A DNA stretch of 64,000 nt, taken from the NCBI GenBank assembly GCA_040386195.1, contig JAZKFV010000021.1, positions 1-64,000 of the forward strand, written 5' to 3'. The DNA comes from JAJTCH01 sp040386195 (lineage in GTDB: Bacteria; Pseudomonadota; Alphaproteobacteria; Rickettsiales; UBA1997). The position numbers and the translations under genes are program-made. Shown here one piece after another: positions 33,258 to 42,457 of the stretch. Each line of letters opens with the position of its first letter. Positions within the stretch are counted from its first letter, which is position 1. Below the pieces are notes generated by a model. The model was not told the DNA's origin and searched no databases. It saw only the letters and a list, made by a program, of their open reading frames with translations.

Positions 33258-34577
33258 ATGACACAATTCACTCTTCCTTATAATTCACCAATTAATAAAG
33301 ATAAAAAAATCGCTTATATCAATGCGCGGATAATTGATCCGCAAACCAAGTTTGATAAGGTTGGGCAGCTTTTGACTATTGGAGATAAAATTGCTGATTT
33401 TGGGGAGAATATCCAATTGCCGCAAGATGCTGAAATTGTTGATTGCAAAGGCAATGTGCTTTGCCCGGGGTTGATTGATATTCAGGTGCATTTTAGAGAG
33501 CCGGGGCAAACTCATAAGGAAGATTTGGCTTCGGGCAGTAAATCTGCGGTTGCGGGCGGAATCACAACTGTTGTTTGCCAACCAAATACTGCTCCGGTTT
33601 TGGATTCAGTGATGACTTTGGAATATTTACGCCTCAAAGCTAAAGAAACTGCTTACTGCAACATTCGCGCTTATGCGGCGATTACTAAAGGAATGAAAGG
33701 TGAAGAAATTTCTGATATGCATAGTTTGAAAGAGGCTGGCGCGGTTGGGTTCACGGATGATGGTTTGCCGGTGATGAATGCTAATGTGATGCGTCGGGCG
33801 ATGGAATATGCTAAGAATTTGAATGTGCCAGTGGCGCAGCATGCCGAAGATTTAAATTTAACTAATAAAGGTTGCATCAATGAAGGCGCAGTTTCATTGG
33901 AATTAGGCGTGCGTGGCATTCCAAATATTTCTGAATCAGTAATTGTTGAGCGCGATTTAGCTATATTGGAAGCGGTTGGTGGGCATTATCATTTGTTGCA
34001 TTGTTCAACCAAAGAAGCTTTGGATGCGATTAGAAGAGCTAAAGCTAAAGGCTTGAAAGCCACAGCAGAAGTTTCTCCGCATCATTTCACATTAAACGAT
34101 CAAGCAGTTTTACAGCATGGCACTAACGCTAAAATGAATCCACCACTGCGCAGTGAAGAAGATCGCTTGGCGTTAATTGAAGGTTTGAAAGATGGAACCA
34201 TCGACGCCATCGCCACTGACCACGCTCCACACGATATAACTTCTAAAAATAAACCATTAGAAGAAGCGACATTTGGAATTGTTGGGGTGGAAACAATGTT
34301 GCCTTTGTCTCTAGCCTTATATCACAACGGCTCCCTGCCCTTGATTGATTTGCTGGCAACGATGACTTACAAAGCCGCAGATATAATTCATTTTGATGGC
34401 GGCAGAATTGCCAAAGGCGCGCAGGCGGATTTAGTATTGATAGATTTAAACCAGGAATGGAAAATTGAGCCGGAAAAATTTTACAGCAAGTCCAAAAACT
34501 CTCCTTTTGTTAATACCAAAGTGAAAGGTCGAGCCGTTAAAACCGTTGTTGGCGGCGTTATAGTTTATCAAATCTAA
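33258..34577 (+). CDS. pyrC: dihydroorotase
   Basis: A 439-residue amidohydrolase that closes carbamoyl aspartate to dihydroorotate in pyrimidine synthesis. It has GLIDIQVHFREPGQTHKED (about residues 72-90), ITTVVCQPNTAP, AQHAEDLNLTNKG, HYHLLHCSTKEA and ATDHAPHD (about 312-319). In the first zinc motif the usual DxHxH is DIQVH, so one His ligand is Gln. Similar replacements occur in some alphaproteobacterial dihydroorotase-like proteins, so activity is likely but not assured. Length fits the long, type I-like class rather than the 348-residue E. coli PyrC. kup follows nine bases later. Confidence 0.88.
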   Translation: MTQFTLPYNSPINKDKKIAYINARIIDPQTKFDKVGQLLTIGDKIADFGENIQLPQDAEIVDCKGNVLCPGLIDIQVHFREPGQTHKEDLASGSKSAVAGGITTVVCQPNTAPVLDSVMTLEYLRLKAKETAYCNIRAYAAITKGMKGEEISDMHSLKEAGAVGFTDDGLPVMNANVMRRAMEYAKNLNVPVAQHAEDLNLTNKGCINEGAVSLELGVRGIPNISESVIVERDLAILEAVGGHYHLLHCSTKEALDAIRRAKAKGLKATAEVSPHHFTLNDQAVLQHGTNAKMNPPLRSEEDRLALIEGLKDGTIDAIATDHAPHDITSKNKPLEEATFGIVGVETMLPLSLALYHNGSLPLIDLLATMTYKAADIIHFDGGRIAKGAQADLVLIDLNQEWKIEPEKFYSKSKNSPFVNTKVKGRAVKTVVGGVIVYQI

Positions 34578-34586
34578 ATTCTTAAT

Positions 34587-36578
34587 ATGCATCTTCCCAA
34601 AATATTATCTAATCACTCGGCTCAACGTTTGTCGTCTTATAAAAGAACACCAATAATGATCGGCATAATTGTGGCGCTAGGCATTGTTTATGGCGACATC
34701 GGAACTTCACCGCTTTATGTGATGAAGGCAATTATTGCCGATAAAGTTATCAGCGAGCTTTTGATTTTGGGTAGTTTGTCTTGCATTTTTTGGACATTAA
34801 CTTTGCAGACCACTTTAAAATATGTAGTCATCATTCTAAGAGCGGATCGTAAGGGTCAAGGTGGTCTTTTAGCTTTATATTCTCTGATTAAAAAAGGTAA
34901 AAATTGGTGGCTAGTTTTCTTCGCCATTACCGGAACCTCAATGCTTTTGGCTGACGGATTAATAACGCCAGCAATCTCGGTTTCATCTGCGGTTGAAGGT
35001 TTGCGCATTATTCATCCAGAAATAAATACCCTACCAATTGTTATCACAATTTTATTTGTTTTATTCGCAGTTCAGCGTCTTGGAACCAATATCGTTGGTG
35101 GTTTTTTTGGCATATTAGTTTTGATTTGGTTTTCAATGATTGGCGGTTTTGGAATTAATAGTATTTTGAGCGATCCAACCATTTTCAAAGCAATCAATCC
35201 AATCTATGCTTATCAACTTTTAACTCATTATCCACAAGGCTTCTGGCTTTTGGGCGCAGTATTTTTATGTACCACCGGCGCCGAAGCTTTATATTCTGAT
35301 TTGGGACATTGTGATCGCAAGAGCATTCGTATTGGATGGAGTTTTGTTAAAACCGCTTTGTTACTCAACTATTTTGGTCAAGGAGCGTGGTTATTATCAG
35401 GCTCTAGTGGCATCGTTCTTGATCGTGAGATTAATCCATTTTATTCAATAATTCCTGATTGGTTTTTATTGCCCAGCATTGCCATTGCAACAGCGGCAAC
35501 AGTTATCGCCAGCCAAGCTCTGATTAGCGGTTCTTTCACTTTAATCAACGAAGCCGCCCGATTAAATTTATGGCCAAAGCTTAGAACTCAATATCCAACC
35601 GACCAAAGAGGGCAAATTTTTATGCCATTAATTAATTGGTTTTTGTGTTTTGGTTGTATTGGCGTCACTTTATATTTTGGGGAATCTTCTAATATGGAGG
35701 CAGCTTATGGATTGGCAGTTGTTGCCACCATGATTTGCACCACCTGTCTTTTTATCGCTTATTTAAGTTGTCGCAAAGTTTCCAAACTCATCATCTATCC
35801 CTTCGCGGCAATATATTTAACAATTGAAGGCGGATTTTTAATCGCCAATTTGGCAAAATTTGTTCATGGTGGCTGGATAGTTTTAATAGTAGGAATGCTC
35901 CTTTTCTTTATAATGTGGACTTGGTATCAAGCCAAAATCTTTAAAAGAAGACACACCAAATTCACCGATTTTAACGAGGTTTTGCCATTATTAGTTGATT
36001 TGAGTAACGACAACACAATTCCTAAAGTTGCCACTCATTTAGTTTATATGACCTCATCAGATTCTGCCGATGAAATTGAAACTAAAATTATGTATTCCCT
36101 TCTCGAGCGCCAACCCAAAAGGGCTGATATGTATTGGTTTGTCCACATTGAAATTGTTGATGATCCTTATCTTTATGATTACAAAGTCAATATTCTAGCA
36201 CCTAAAGACGCAGTTAGAATTGACTTCAGGCTTGGTTTTAGAGTTGAGCCGAGAATTCAATTATTCTTCAGCAAAATCTTGGAAGAGCTGGTTAAAAACG
36301 GCGAGATTAATGTGGTTAATCACTACGAATATAAAAAACGTCAAAATGTTTTTGGTGATGTAAGTTTCGTATTCTTGAAAAAATTTATCGCCAATTATCA
36401 TTATCTGCCTTTCCACCAAAGATTTGTGATTAGCGCTTATTATTTAATCAATCGCATTGCCGTTTCTGAAGATAGTGCTTTTGGTATCGACGATCCAGAT
36501 TCTATCATCATCGAGAAGGTTCCAATTATTTTTAAAGCACCAGCTGGCGATATTAATTTGCACCGGGTTTTTGATTAA
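34587..36578 (+). CDS. kup: potassium uptake protein Kup
   Basis: A 663-residue inner-membrane K+ transporter. It has about twelve membrane segments, the family signature GIVYGDIGTSPLYVMKAI (about residues 33-50), DRKGQGGLLALYSL and a cytoplasmic C-terminal domain of about 200 residues. Length is typical. It lies nine bases after pyrC and is followed by a strong intrinsic terminator at 36606-36639. Confidence 0.95.
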   Translation: MHLPKILSNHSAQRLSSYKRTPIMIGIIVALGIVYGDIGTSPLYVMKAIIADKVISELLILGSLSCIFWTLTLQTTLKYVVIILRADRKGQGGLLALYSLIKKGKNWWLVFFAITGTSMLLADGLITPAISVSSAVEGLRIIHPEINTLPIVITILFVLFAVQRLGTNIVGGFFGILVLIWFSMIGGFGINSILSDPTIFKAINPIYAYQLLTHYPQGFWLLGAVFLCTTGAEALYSDLGHCDRKSIRIGWSFVKTALLLNYFGQGAWLLSGSSGIVLDREINPFYSIIPDWFLLPSIAIATAATVIASQALISGSFTLINEAARLNLWPKLRTQYPTDQRGQIFMPLINWFLCFGCIGVTLYFGESSNMEAAYGLAVVATMICTTCLFIAYLSCRKVSKLIIYPFAAIYLTIEGGFLIANLAKFVHGGWIVLIVGMLLFFIMWTWYQAKIFKRRHTKFTDFNEVLPLLVDLSNDNTIPKVATHLVYMTSSDSADEIETKIMYSLLERQPKRADMYWFVHIEIVDDPYLYDYKVNILAPKDAVRIDFRLGFRVEPRIQLFFSKILEELVKNGEINVVNHYEYKKRQNVFGDVSFVFLKKFIANYHYLPFHQRFVISAYYLINRIAVSEDSAFGIDDPDSIIIEKVPIIFKAPAGDINLHRVFD

Positions 36579-36605
36579 AATTTTTCTAAAAAATACTTTA
36601 CTTAT

Positions 36606-36639
36606 CGAGAATCACAACTATGATTCTCGCTGGTTTTTT
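36606..36639 (+). terminator. intrinsic terminator after kup
   Basis: CGAGAATCA pairs with TGATTCTCG around a six-base loop and is followed by CTGGTTTTTT. A nine-base-pair stem plus T run is a convincing rho-independent terminator. It lies 28 bases after the kup stop and three bases before the tRNA gene. Confidence 0.8.
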
Positions 36640-36641
36640 GT

Positions 36642-36728
36642 GCCTCTGTGGCGGAATTGGTAGACGCGATAGACTCAAAATCTATTATCCCTCGGGATGT
36701 GTCCGTTCAAGTCGGATCGGAGGTACCA
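36642..36728 (+). tRNA. tRNA-Leu (anticodon CAA)
   Basis: An 87-base cloverleaf: the acceptor arms GCCTCTG and CGGAGGT (with a G-T pair at the end), D loop GCGGAATTGGTAGACGC, anticodon arm ATAGA-CTCAAAA-TCTAT with anticodon CAA, a long variable arm (TATCCC..GGGATG) as in class II tRNAs, T arm GTCCG-TTCAAGT-CGGAT, then discriminator A and encoded CCA. It reads TTG codons. The long variable arm and D-loop sequence identify leucine. Confidence 0.95.
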
Positions 36729-36765
36729 TATATTTTCTACCACTCACCTTTCGCTATTACCAAAT

Positions 36766-37563
36766 ATGGATCTGATAGCAATTTTCAAAGCAGCTTTACT
36801 TGGAATTATTGAAGGTCTAACCGAATTTATTCCCGTCTCTTCCACCGCCCATCTTCTTTTATCAGCAAAATTTATTGATTTTTCTTATATCAAAAATGAT
36901 GTTTTTGAAATCGTCATTCAACTTGGCGCAATCTTAGCGGTTGTTGTGTTTTATCATAAAAAAATTACTCAACTAGTTTTAGGAATTTTCACCCAAAAAT
37001 CTTCACAAAATTTTTCTTTAAATATCTTAATCGCCTTTTTACCCGCCGCTATTTTTGGTTTTTGTTTCCACAAAATCATCAAATTGCTATTTTTCAATCC
37101 GCTATCAATCGCCATAACTCTAATCACCGGCGGAATAGCTATTCTATTAGTTGAAAGACTCAATATAAAACCTCAATATTTAGAAGTTGAAAAATTATCC
37201 AAATGGCAATCTTTAAAAATTGGTTTATTTCAAATTTTGGCAATGATGCCCGGAGTTTCAAGATCGGGGGCAACAATTATTGGCGGATTACTTCTAAAAT
37301 TAGATCGCAAAACCGCTACTGAATTTTCTTTTTTTCTTTCCATTCCCACCATTTTCGCCGCTTCAATATTCGACTTTTATAAAAATTATCAATCGTTGGA
37401 CAATTCCAAATTAGGATTATTAGCAATTGGCTTTATCACTTCCTTTTTCTCCGCTTTGATTGTTATCAAATGGTTCATAAATTTTGTCAGCCACCACAAT
37501 TTTTCCGTCTTCGCCTACTACAGAATATTGCTCGGCAGCATAATCATTTACGCCATCATTTAA
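36766..37563 (+). CDS. uppP: undecaprenyl-diphosphate phosphatase
   Basis: A 265-residue polytopic membrane protein (BacA/UppP) that recycles the undecaprenyl carrier for peptidoglycan and other glycans. Motifs GIIEGLTEFIPVSSTAHL (about residues 13-30) and PGVSRSGATIIGGLL (about 161-175) contain the catalytic Glu, His, Ser and Arg positions. ATG 36766 is chosen because an upstream ATG at 36697 lies inside the tRNA. The dnaE fragment starts two bases after its stop. Confidence 0.94.
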   Translation: MDLIAIFKAALLGIIEGLTEFIPVSSTAHLLLSAKFIDFSYIKNDVFEIVIQLGAILAVVVFYHKKITQLVLGIFTQKSSQNFSLNILIAFLPAAIFGFCFHKIIKLLFFNPLSIAITLITGGIAILLVERLNIKPQYLEVEKLSKWQSLKIGLFQILAMMPGVSRSGATIIGGLLLKLDRKTATEFSFFLSIPTIFAASIFDFYKNYQSLDNSKLGLLAIGFITSFFSALIVIKWFINFVSHHNFSVFAYYRILLGSIIIYAII

Positions 37564-37564
37564 T

Positions 37565-38722
37565 ATGATCGAAGTTAAAAAATACGATTCTCAAGGACAA
37601 GAGCTGGCAATTCGTTTTGGTCTGGGCGGCATTAAGGCAGTTGGCGTGGGAATGGTTGAGGAGATGATTAAAAACCGCCAGCAAAATGGTGGCTTTCAAG
37701 ATATTTATGATTTTGCCAGCAAAGCCGGTTCCAAAGCAATTAACAAAAAAGCGCTGGAAGCTTTGGCAAAATCTGGCGCTTTTGACAATATTCATCAAGG
37801 CCGCAACCAAATTGTTGAGTCAGTAGAAACCATTTGCAAATACGCCGCCGCCAAAGAAGAGGAAAAAAACAGCAACCAAATGAGTCTTTTTGGCGCCTCA
37901 CAAATCATTGAAGAAAAACCCGCTTTAAAACAAGTTGCAGATTGGGAAGCGGATAAAAAATTGCAGGAGGAATTTAAGGCTTTTGGCTTTTTTTTGAACG
38001 AACATCCAATTGATAATTTCTTAGAGGCGCTTGGCAAAAGAGGAGTTATTTCATCTGAAAATATAGAAGAATTAAATGATGGAAATATTGTCAAATTAGC
38101 CGGCGTTGTAGCTTATAGCAAACATAAATCCGGCCCTAAAGGTCGCTACGCTTATCTAACTTTATCCGACCCATTTGGAATATATGAAACAGCAATTTTT
38201 GATGAGGGTTTAATTACCATTCATCGCGATGCAATGAGTGACGGCAACAGTTTGGTGGTTGAATGTTTAATTAGAAAAGACCAAGGCGGATCAAGATTGT
38301 TGGTAAAATCAATTGAAAAATTGGAAGATTTTATCAAACATAATCACCCTAAAAAAGAAATTTATAAAGACATTAAACAGCAAGAAAAACGCGGTGAGTT
38401 TGATTGGAAAAAACGCAATAAAGAAAAGAGCGACGCAAAAGGTGATTCAGTAGTTCAAGATCTGGAATATAGAAGAAGAATTGACGGGCTAAAAAACAAA
38501 AAAATTATCGATCAAATCGAAATTAAAATCAAAGATCGCCACAGCGTTTTGCAACTTAAAAGCTTTTTATCACAAAGATTAGCTCCGGAAGATTTTGAAA
38601 AATTCAGTAAGGTGTATTTTTTAATCGCAGGTGACGACGAAAATCTAGTCAAAATTGCAGTTGAAGGTAAATATTTGCTCGATGAAAACGATCTAAATAA
38701 AATCCAAAATTTAGTTCGCTAA
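37565..38722 (+). CDS. dnaE: DNA polymerase III alpha subunit, C-terminal part only
   Basis: A 385-residue ORF matching only the last third of DnaE. It opens inside the fingers (AIRFGLGGIKAVGVGMVEEM, residues about 16-35), continues through the tandem HhH region (YDFASKAGSKAINKKALEAL, SGAFD) and MSLFGASQ, then the OB fold (VKLAGVVAYSKHKSGPKGRYAYL, about 178-200, in two parts) and a C-terminal tau-binding-like domain. The PHP, palm and thumb domains, with the catalytic Asp residues, are absent, and the sequence just upstream is uppP, whose stop is two bases away. No intein motif is visible. It overlaps the end of glyS by 12 bases, tail to tail. It may be a recently truncated copy, or half of a split dnaE. 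The long open frame argues against old decay. Confidence 0.8.
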   Translation: MIEVKKYDSQGQELAIRFGLGGIKAVGVGMVEEMIKNRQQNGGFQDIYDFASKAGSKAINKKALEALAKSGAFDNIHQGRNQIVESVETICKYAAAKEEEKNSNQMSLFGASQIIEEKPALKQVADWEADKKLQEEFKAFGFFLNEHPIDNFLEALGKRGVISSENIEELNDGNIVKLAGVVAYSKHKSGPKGRYAYLTLSDPFGIYETAIFDEGLITIHRDAMSDGNSLVVECLIRKDQGGSRLLVKSIEKLEDFIKHNHPKKEIYKDIKQQEKRGEFDWKKRNKEKSDAKGDSVVQDLEYRRRIDGLKNKKIIDQIEIKIKDRHSVLQLKSFLSQRLAPEDFEKFSKVYFLIAGDDENLVKIAVEGKYLLDENDLNKIQNLVR

Positions 38723-40861
38723 TTCTACCTTAGAAAAGTCAAAAACTTGACCAAACAAATCTTTAATTCTCGCTAAAATCGTCAGCCTATTAATTCTCAA
38801 ACTGGCGTTATCACAATTCACTTCCACATTATCAAAAAAACCTTTTATCGGCAATTCCAAATCTGATAAAGCCAGCAATGCTGCGGATAAATCATTATGT
38901 TTTAAATCTTTTTTAACCAACTTATTTACAATCCTAACTTTTTTATAGAGCAATCTTTCATATTTTGTTTTCAGCGCAATCAAAGAAATTTTGCCATCAT
39001 ATTTTTTACCATCTTTTTTTTCTTCAATCGCCACAATGTTTGAAGCTCTTTTATAAAGCTCAATTATTTTTAAATTAGCCGCATCACCAATAAATTGATT
39101 GATAAAAATTGCCTTCTGAGAAATTGCTAATAAATCACATTTTTTATTATTTTTATCTTTCAAAACCTCTTCAAAAACCTGATTAACTATATCTGATCGG
39201 AGCACAAATTGATCTTTCAAATACACTTTATTTCTCTCAATAAAAAATTGAATAATTTCTACCGATAATTTTGTTTTAATTTCTTTAATTTCAGCATTAT
39301 TTTTATCCGGACAAATCGTCTTCAAAGCCTTAGATGGAAAAGTGTTAAGCGCCTGATCGACTACAATTTTTAACGGCAAAGAAATTTTACTCTCAAAAAT
39401 AATTTTGATAATTCCAAGTGCCGCCCTTCTAAGTGCGAATGGATCTTTTGAGGCAGTTGGTTTTTCATCAGCTAAAAACAAACTGCAAATATTATCAACC
39501 TTATCCGAAATCGCCGCAACAATGCCCAAAGGCGTTTGTGGCAATTCGCTATTTTGTCCGGTTGGTAAATATTGTTCGGCAATTGCCACCGAAATTTCTT
39601 CTGGCTCGCCTTGAATTTTAGCATAATATTTTCCAACCACACCTTGCAATTCAGTTAATTCGGCAACAGTTTTAGTAGTTAAATCATTTTTGGATAAATC
39701 CGCTAGCCTTTCTGCCATTGATAATTTGGCATCCGCAACCCAAATGACAATAAATTTATTAAGAATTTCCAAACGCTTTACCTTGTCATAAAGCGAACCG
39801 AGTTTTTTGTGGAAAATAATATTTTTCAGTAACTCCACTCGAGATTTGAAAGGAATTTTTAAATCTTCTTCAATATAAAACTTAGCGTCAGAAAGTCTGG
39901 CGCGAACAACTTTTTCATTATCAGCAATGATCTTGCCGATATTGAATTCATTGGTTTTAACGTTGCTAACAAAAATAAAATTTAATGAATTTTTATTCTT
40001 AAATAAAATTGCTTTTTGATGAAGTTTAATAGTTAACTCCAAAACTTCTTCCGGCAAATCTTTAAATTGATCATCAATCTTACCAATCAAAACTTGCGGA
40101 TATTCCACTAAACCAGTGATTTCATCGATTAATTTAGAGTTTTTTTCTACCGAATCAGGATCAATTTTTTTGATTTCATCAACAATAATTTCTCTTCTTT
40201 TTGCCCAATCTAAAATAACAAAACTTTCTTCTAGCTGATTTTTATAATCAATAAAATCAAGGATTTGCAAAGGTTTTTTGCCAGCAAGCAAATGACCAAA
40301 AGTTTGATTATTAGATTTCAAATTAGCAAATTCAAAGCTCAAAACTTTGCCATTAAAAATTGCCAAAATATTTCGAATTGGTCGCACCCAATTTGATTGT
40401 TTTTTTAGATCAATTAAATCCATTGATTTGATCCAAGTTCCTGACATTTTTTGCAGAATAATGTGCAGATTTTTTTCTAAAATTTCAGCAGTGTTAATTT
40501 TTATTTCCGGCTGTTTATAAAAATAATATTCGCCATTATCACGAGTAATTTTTTCTAAATCATTAATATCAGAAACGCCGACAGATTTTATAAAGCCTTG
40601 AATTGCCCCAGCTGGCGCATCAATTTTCGGACCCATTTTATTTGCCGCTGGGCTGATTTGCTCTATATCCAAATTTTGCACTAACAAAACTAATCTTCTT
40701 GGCGTGATAAAAGTTTTTAAATTTTCTTCAGCAAATTTAATATTTTGCTTAATAAAAAATTCGGCAAAAATTTTCCGAAAATCATCCACCGCCTTTTGCT
40801 GCATACGCGCAGGAATTTCTTCACTATAAATCTCAATTAATAATTCTTTTTCCCTTGGCAT
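38711..40861 (-). CDS. glyS: glycine-tRNA ligase beta subunit
   Basis: The 716-residue beta subunit of the alpha2-beta2 bacterial glycyl-tRNA synthetase. It starts ELLIEIYSEEIPARM, has QSNWVRPIRNILAIF, LVEYPQVLIGKID, the HD-like region (GSLYDKVKRLEIL), and the C-terminal anticodon-binding domain. ATG 40861 is preferred over an upstream ATG at 40903 because residue 2 onward matches the family and the upstream part lies in coq7. The catalytic alpha subunit gene glyQ is not adjacent, unlike the usual glyQS pair, and must be elsewhere. It starts one base after the coq7 stop on the same strand. Confidence 0.94.
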   Translation of the reverse strand: MPREKELLIEIYSEEIPARMQQKAVDDFRKIFAEFFIKQNIKFAEENLKTFITPRRLVLLVQNLDIEQISPAANKMGPKIDAPAGAIQGFIKSVGVSDINDLEKITRDNGEYYFYKQPEIKINTAEILEKNLHIILQKMSGTWIKSMDLIDLKKQSNWVRPIRNILAIFNGKVLSFEFANLKSNNQTFGHLLAGKKPLQILDFIDYKNQLEESFVILDWAKRREIIVDEIKKIDPDSVEKNSKLIDEITGLVEYPQVLIGKIDDQFKDLPEEVLELTIKLHQKAILFKNKNSLNFIFVSNVKTNEFNIGKIIADNEKVVRARLSDAKFYIEEDLKIPFKSRVELLKNIIFHKKLGSLYDKVKRLEILNKFIVIWVADAKLSMAERLADLSKNDLTTKTVAELTELQGVVGKYYAKIQGEPEEISVAIAEQYLPTGQNSELPQTPLGIVAAISDKVDNICSLFLADEKPTASKDPFALRRAALGIIKIIFESKISLPLKIVVDQALNTFPSKALKTICPDKNNAEIKEIKTKLSVEIIQFFIERNKVYLKDQFVLRSDIVNQVFEEVLKDKNNKKCDLLAISQKAIFINQFIGDAANLKIIELYKRASNIVAIEEKKDGKKYDGKISLIALKTKYERLLYKKVRIVNKLVKKDLKHNDLSAALLALSDLELPIKGFFDNVEVNCDNASLRINRLTILARIKDLFGQVFDFSKVELAN

Positions 40862-40862
40862 T

Positions 40863-41402
40863 TTATATTTTGGTTGAAATTGCAATTGCCATTTTGCTGG
40901 CATTTTTGATGATAAAACTAAGTGGTTTATAAATTGTTAAATCTTCGGCGTGATGCGCCAAACCTATGTCGCGATGCTCCAACTCTTCTTGTCTAAATTG
41001 TTCAATTTTTTCTTTTAATTCTGCGTCAGCTTCTAGATTATTCAGCTGCTCTTGATAATGCTCGTCAATCACCTCTTCTACCGCAACCGTACAAGCCATC
41101 GCCGCCTTTTTGCCCATTGCCGCAGTTATAAAACCCAAAGCAAAACCAGCAACTTGCCAAAGTGGTTGCATCAAGGTTGGACGCACTTTTTGCTCAACCA
41201 TTTTCTGATTAAAATAATTAAAATGAACCTCTTCTTGCTCTTGCATATGTTCAATCAAATCAACGGTTGGTTGATCTTTTTTAAATTTAAAAACTGCCAG
41301 CTGCCCTTTATAAATCTGCTTCGCACCATATTCTCCGGCGTGATTAACGCGGATTGCTTGGTGAAGTTTTTGTTCTTGAGTTTGGTCGTTTAAATTTTTC
41401 AT
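40863..41402 (-). CDS. coq7: demethoxyubiquinone hydroxylase Coq7
   Basis: A 179-residue di-iron enzyme for the last hydroxylation in ubiquinone synthesis. Iron ligands are in IRVNHAGEYGAKQIY, EQEEVHFNYFN, VAVEEVIDEHY and EELEHRDIG, giving the expected set of Glu and ExxH residues. It is common in alphaproteobacteria. A hydrophobic helix (ALGFITAAMG) probably docks it to the membrane. It is followed directly by glyS, and preceded by a 66-base palindromic repeat and trxB. Confidence 0.94.
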   Translation of the reverse strand: MKNLNDQTQEQKLHQAIRVNHAGEYGAKQIYKGQLAVFKFKKDQPTVDLIEHMQEQEEVHFNYFNQKMVEQKVRPTLMQPLWQVAGFALGFITAAMGKKAAMACTVAVEEVIDEHYQEQLNNLEADAELKEKIEQFRQEELEHRDIGLAHHAEDLTIYKPLSFIIKNASKMAIAISTKI

Positions 41403-41420
41403 TTATTTGCTAATTTAGCT

Positions 41421-41486
41421 GTCATCCTGAACGAAGTGAAGGATCTCTCTATGTTGGATGAGATCCTTCACTTCGTTCAGGATGAC
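41421..41486. repeat. 66-bp palindromic repeat (GTCATCCTGA family), intergenic
   Basis: GTCATCCTGAACGAAGTGAA at the left pairs with TTCACTTCGTTCAGGATGAC at the right around a short centre (GGATCTCTCTATGTTGGATGAGATCC also pairs in part). It is the same length (66 bases) and has the same ends as the copy inside gltX. It fills the 92-base gap between trxB and coq7. As RNA it would form a near-perfect hairpin in either direction and may act as a terminator or processing site. Confidence 0.9.
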
Positions 41487-41494
41487 AAACATCG

Positions 41495-42433
41495 CTAATG
41501 CGCTAAAAATTTTTCCACCTCTAAAGCCGCCATACAACCAGTTCCAGCCGCAGTCACAGCTTGGCGATAGATTTTATCTTGCACATCACCAGCAGCGTAA
41601 ATTCCTTTTAAACTAGTTTGAGTTGTGCCAGCTTTAGTGATTATATAGCCTTCCAAATCAAGCTCTAAGCCGGTTTGTTTAAATAAATCAGTATTTGGTT
41701 TATGACCAATGGCAATGAAAATTCCGTCAATTTTCATTTCTTTCAAAGAGCCATTAACTGAATTTTTTAAGATCGCGCCGGTAACATTATTGGGATTTTC
41801 AGTGCCAGTAACCTCCTGCAATTGATGATTCCAAATCACTTCAATTTTGGGATTTTTAAATAAACGATCTTGCAAAATTTTCTCCGCTTTAAATTTATCT
41901 TTTCTATGCACAATATAAACTTTGCTGCAATGATTAGTTAAATATAAAGCCTCTTCAACCGCGCTATTGCCGCCACCAACCACAATCACTTCTTTGTTTT
42001 TGAAGAAAAATCCATCACAAGTAGCGCAGCCTGAAACACCAAAACCTTGATATTTTTTTTCCGATTCTAAGCCCAACCATTTTGCTTGCGCGCCGGTGCA
42101 AATAATCACTGAATCAGCTTCGTAAATATCATCAGATTCACCAATTAATTTGAATGGGCGATTAGAAAAATCGACTTCTTTAATGTGATCATAAATCACT
42201 TTTGTGCCCACATGTTCAGCTTGTGCATTCATTTGCTCCATCAGCCACGGGCCTTGAATGGCAGTTGCAAATCCGGGATAATTTTCAACATCAGTAGTGA
42301 TTGTTAATTGTCCTCCAGGTTGAATGCCGTTAATTACGATTGGTTCTAAATTGGCACGAGCCGCATAAATTGCAGCACTAAGCCCAGCTGGGCCTGATCC
42401 TAAAATAATTACTTTTGTTTTATGTGTTGTCAT
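41495..42433 (-). CDS. trxB: thioredoxin reductase
   Basis: A 312-residue FAD/NADPH enzyme that reduces thioredoxin. It has the FAD motif ILGSGPAGLSAAIYAARA (about residues 10-27), the redox pair CATC in VSGCATCDGFF (about 136-146), the NADPH motif VVGGGNSAVEEALYL and the C-terminal GIYAAGDVQDKIYRQ. Length is normal. It ends eight bases before the repeat at 41421-41486 and lies 24 bases after fumC on the same strand. Confidence 0.96.
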   Translation of the reverse strand: MTTHKTKVIILGSGPAGLSAAIYAARANLEPIVINGIQPGGQLTITTDVENYPGFATAIQGPWLMEQMNAQAEHVGTKVIYDHIKEVDFSNRPFKLIGESDDIYEADSVIICTGAQAKWLGLESEKKYQGFGVSGCATCDGFFFKNKEVIVVGGGNSAVEEALYLTNHCSKVYIVHRKDKFKAEKILQDRLFKNPKIEVIWNHQLQEVTGTENPNNVTGAILKNSVNGSLKEMKIDGIFIAIGHKPNTDLFKQTGLELDLEGYIITKAGTTQTSLKGIYAAGDVQDKIYRQAVTAAGTGCMAALEVEKFLAH

Positions 42434-42457
42434 ATTTTTTAATTATTAATTTTTTAA

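Noticed and set aside
37565..37700. Split intein at the dnaE fragment, as in cyanobacteria
   Set aside because: No C-intein His-Asn end followed by Cys/Ser/Thr is visible; the ORF starts directly with DnaE-type residues.
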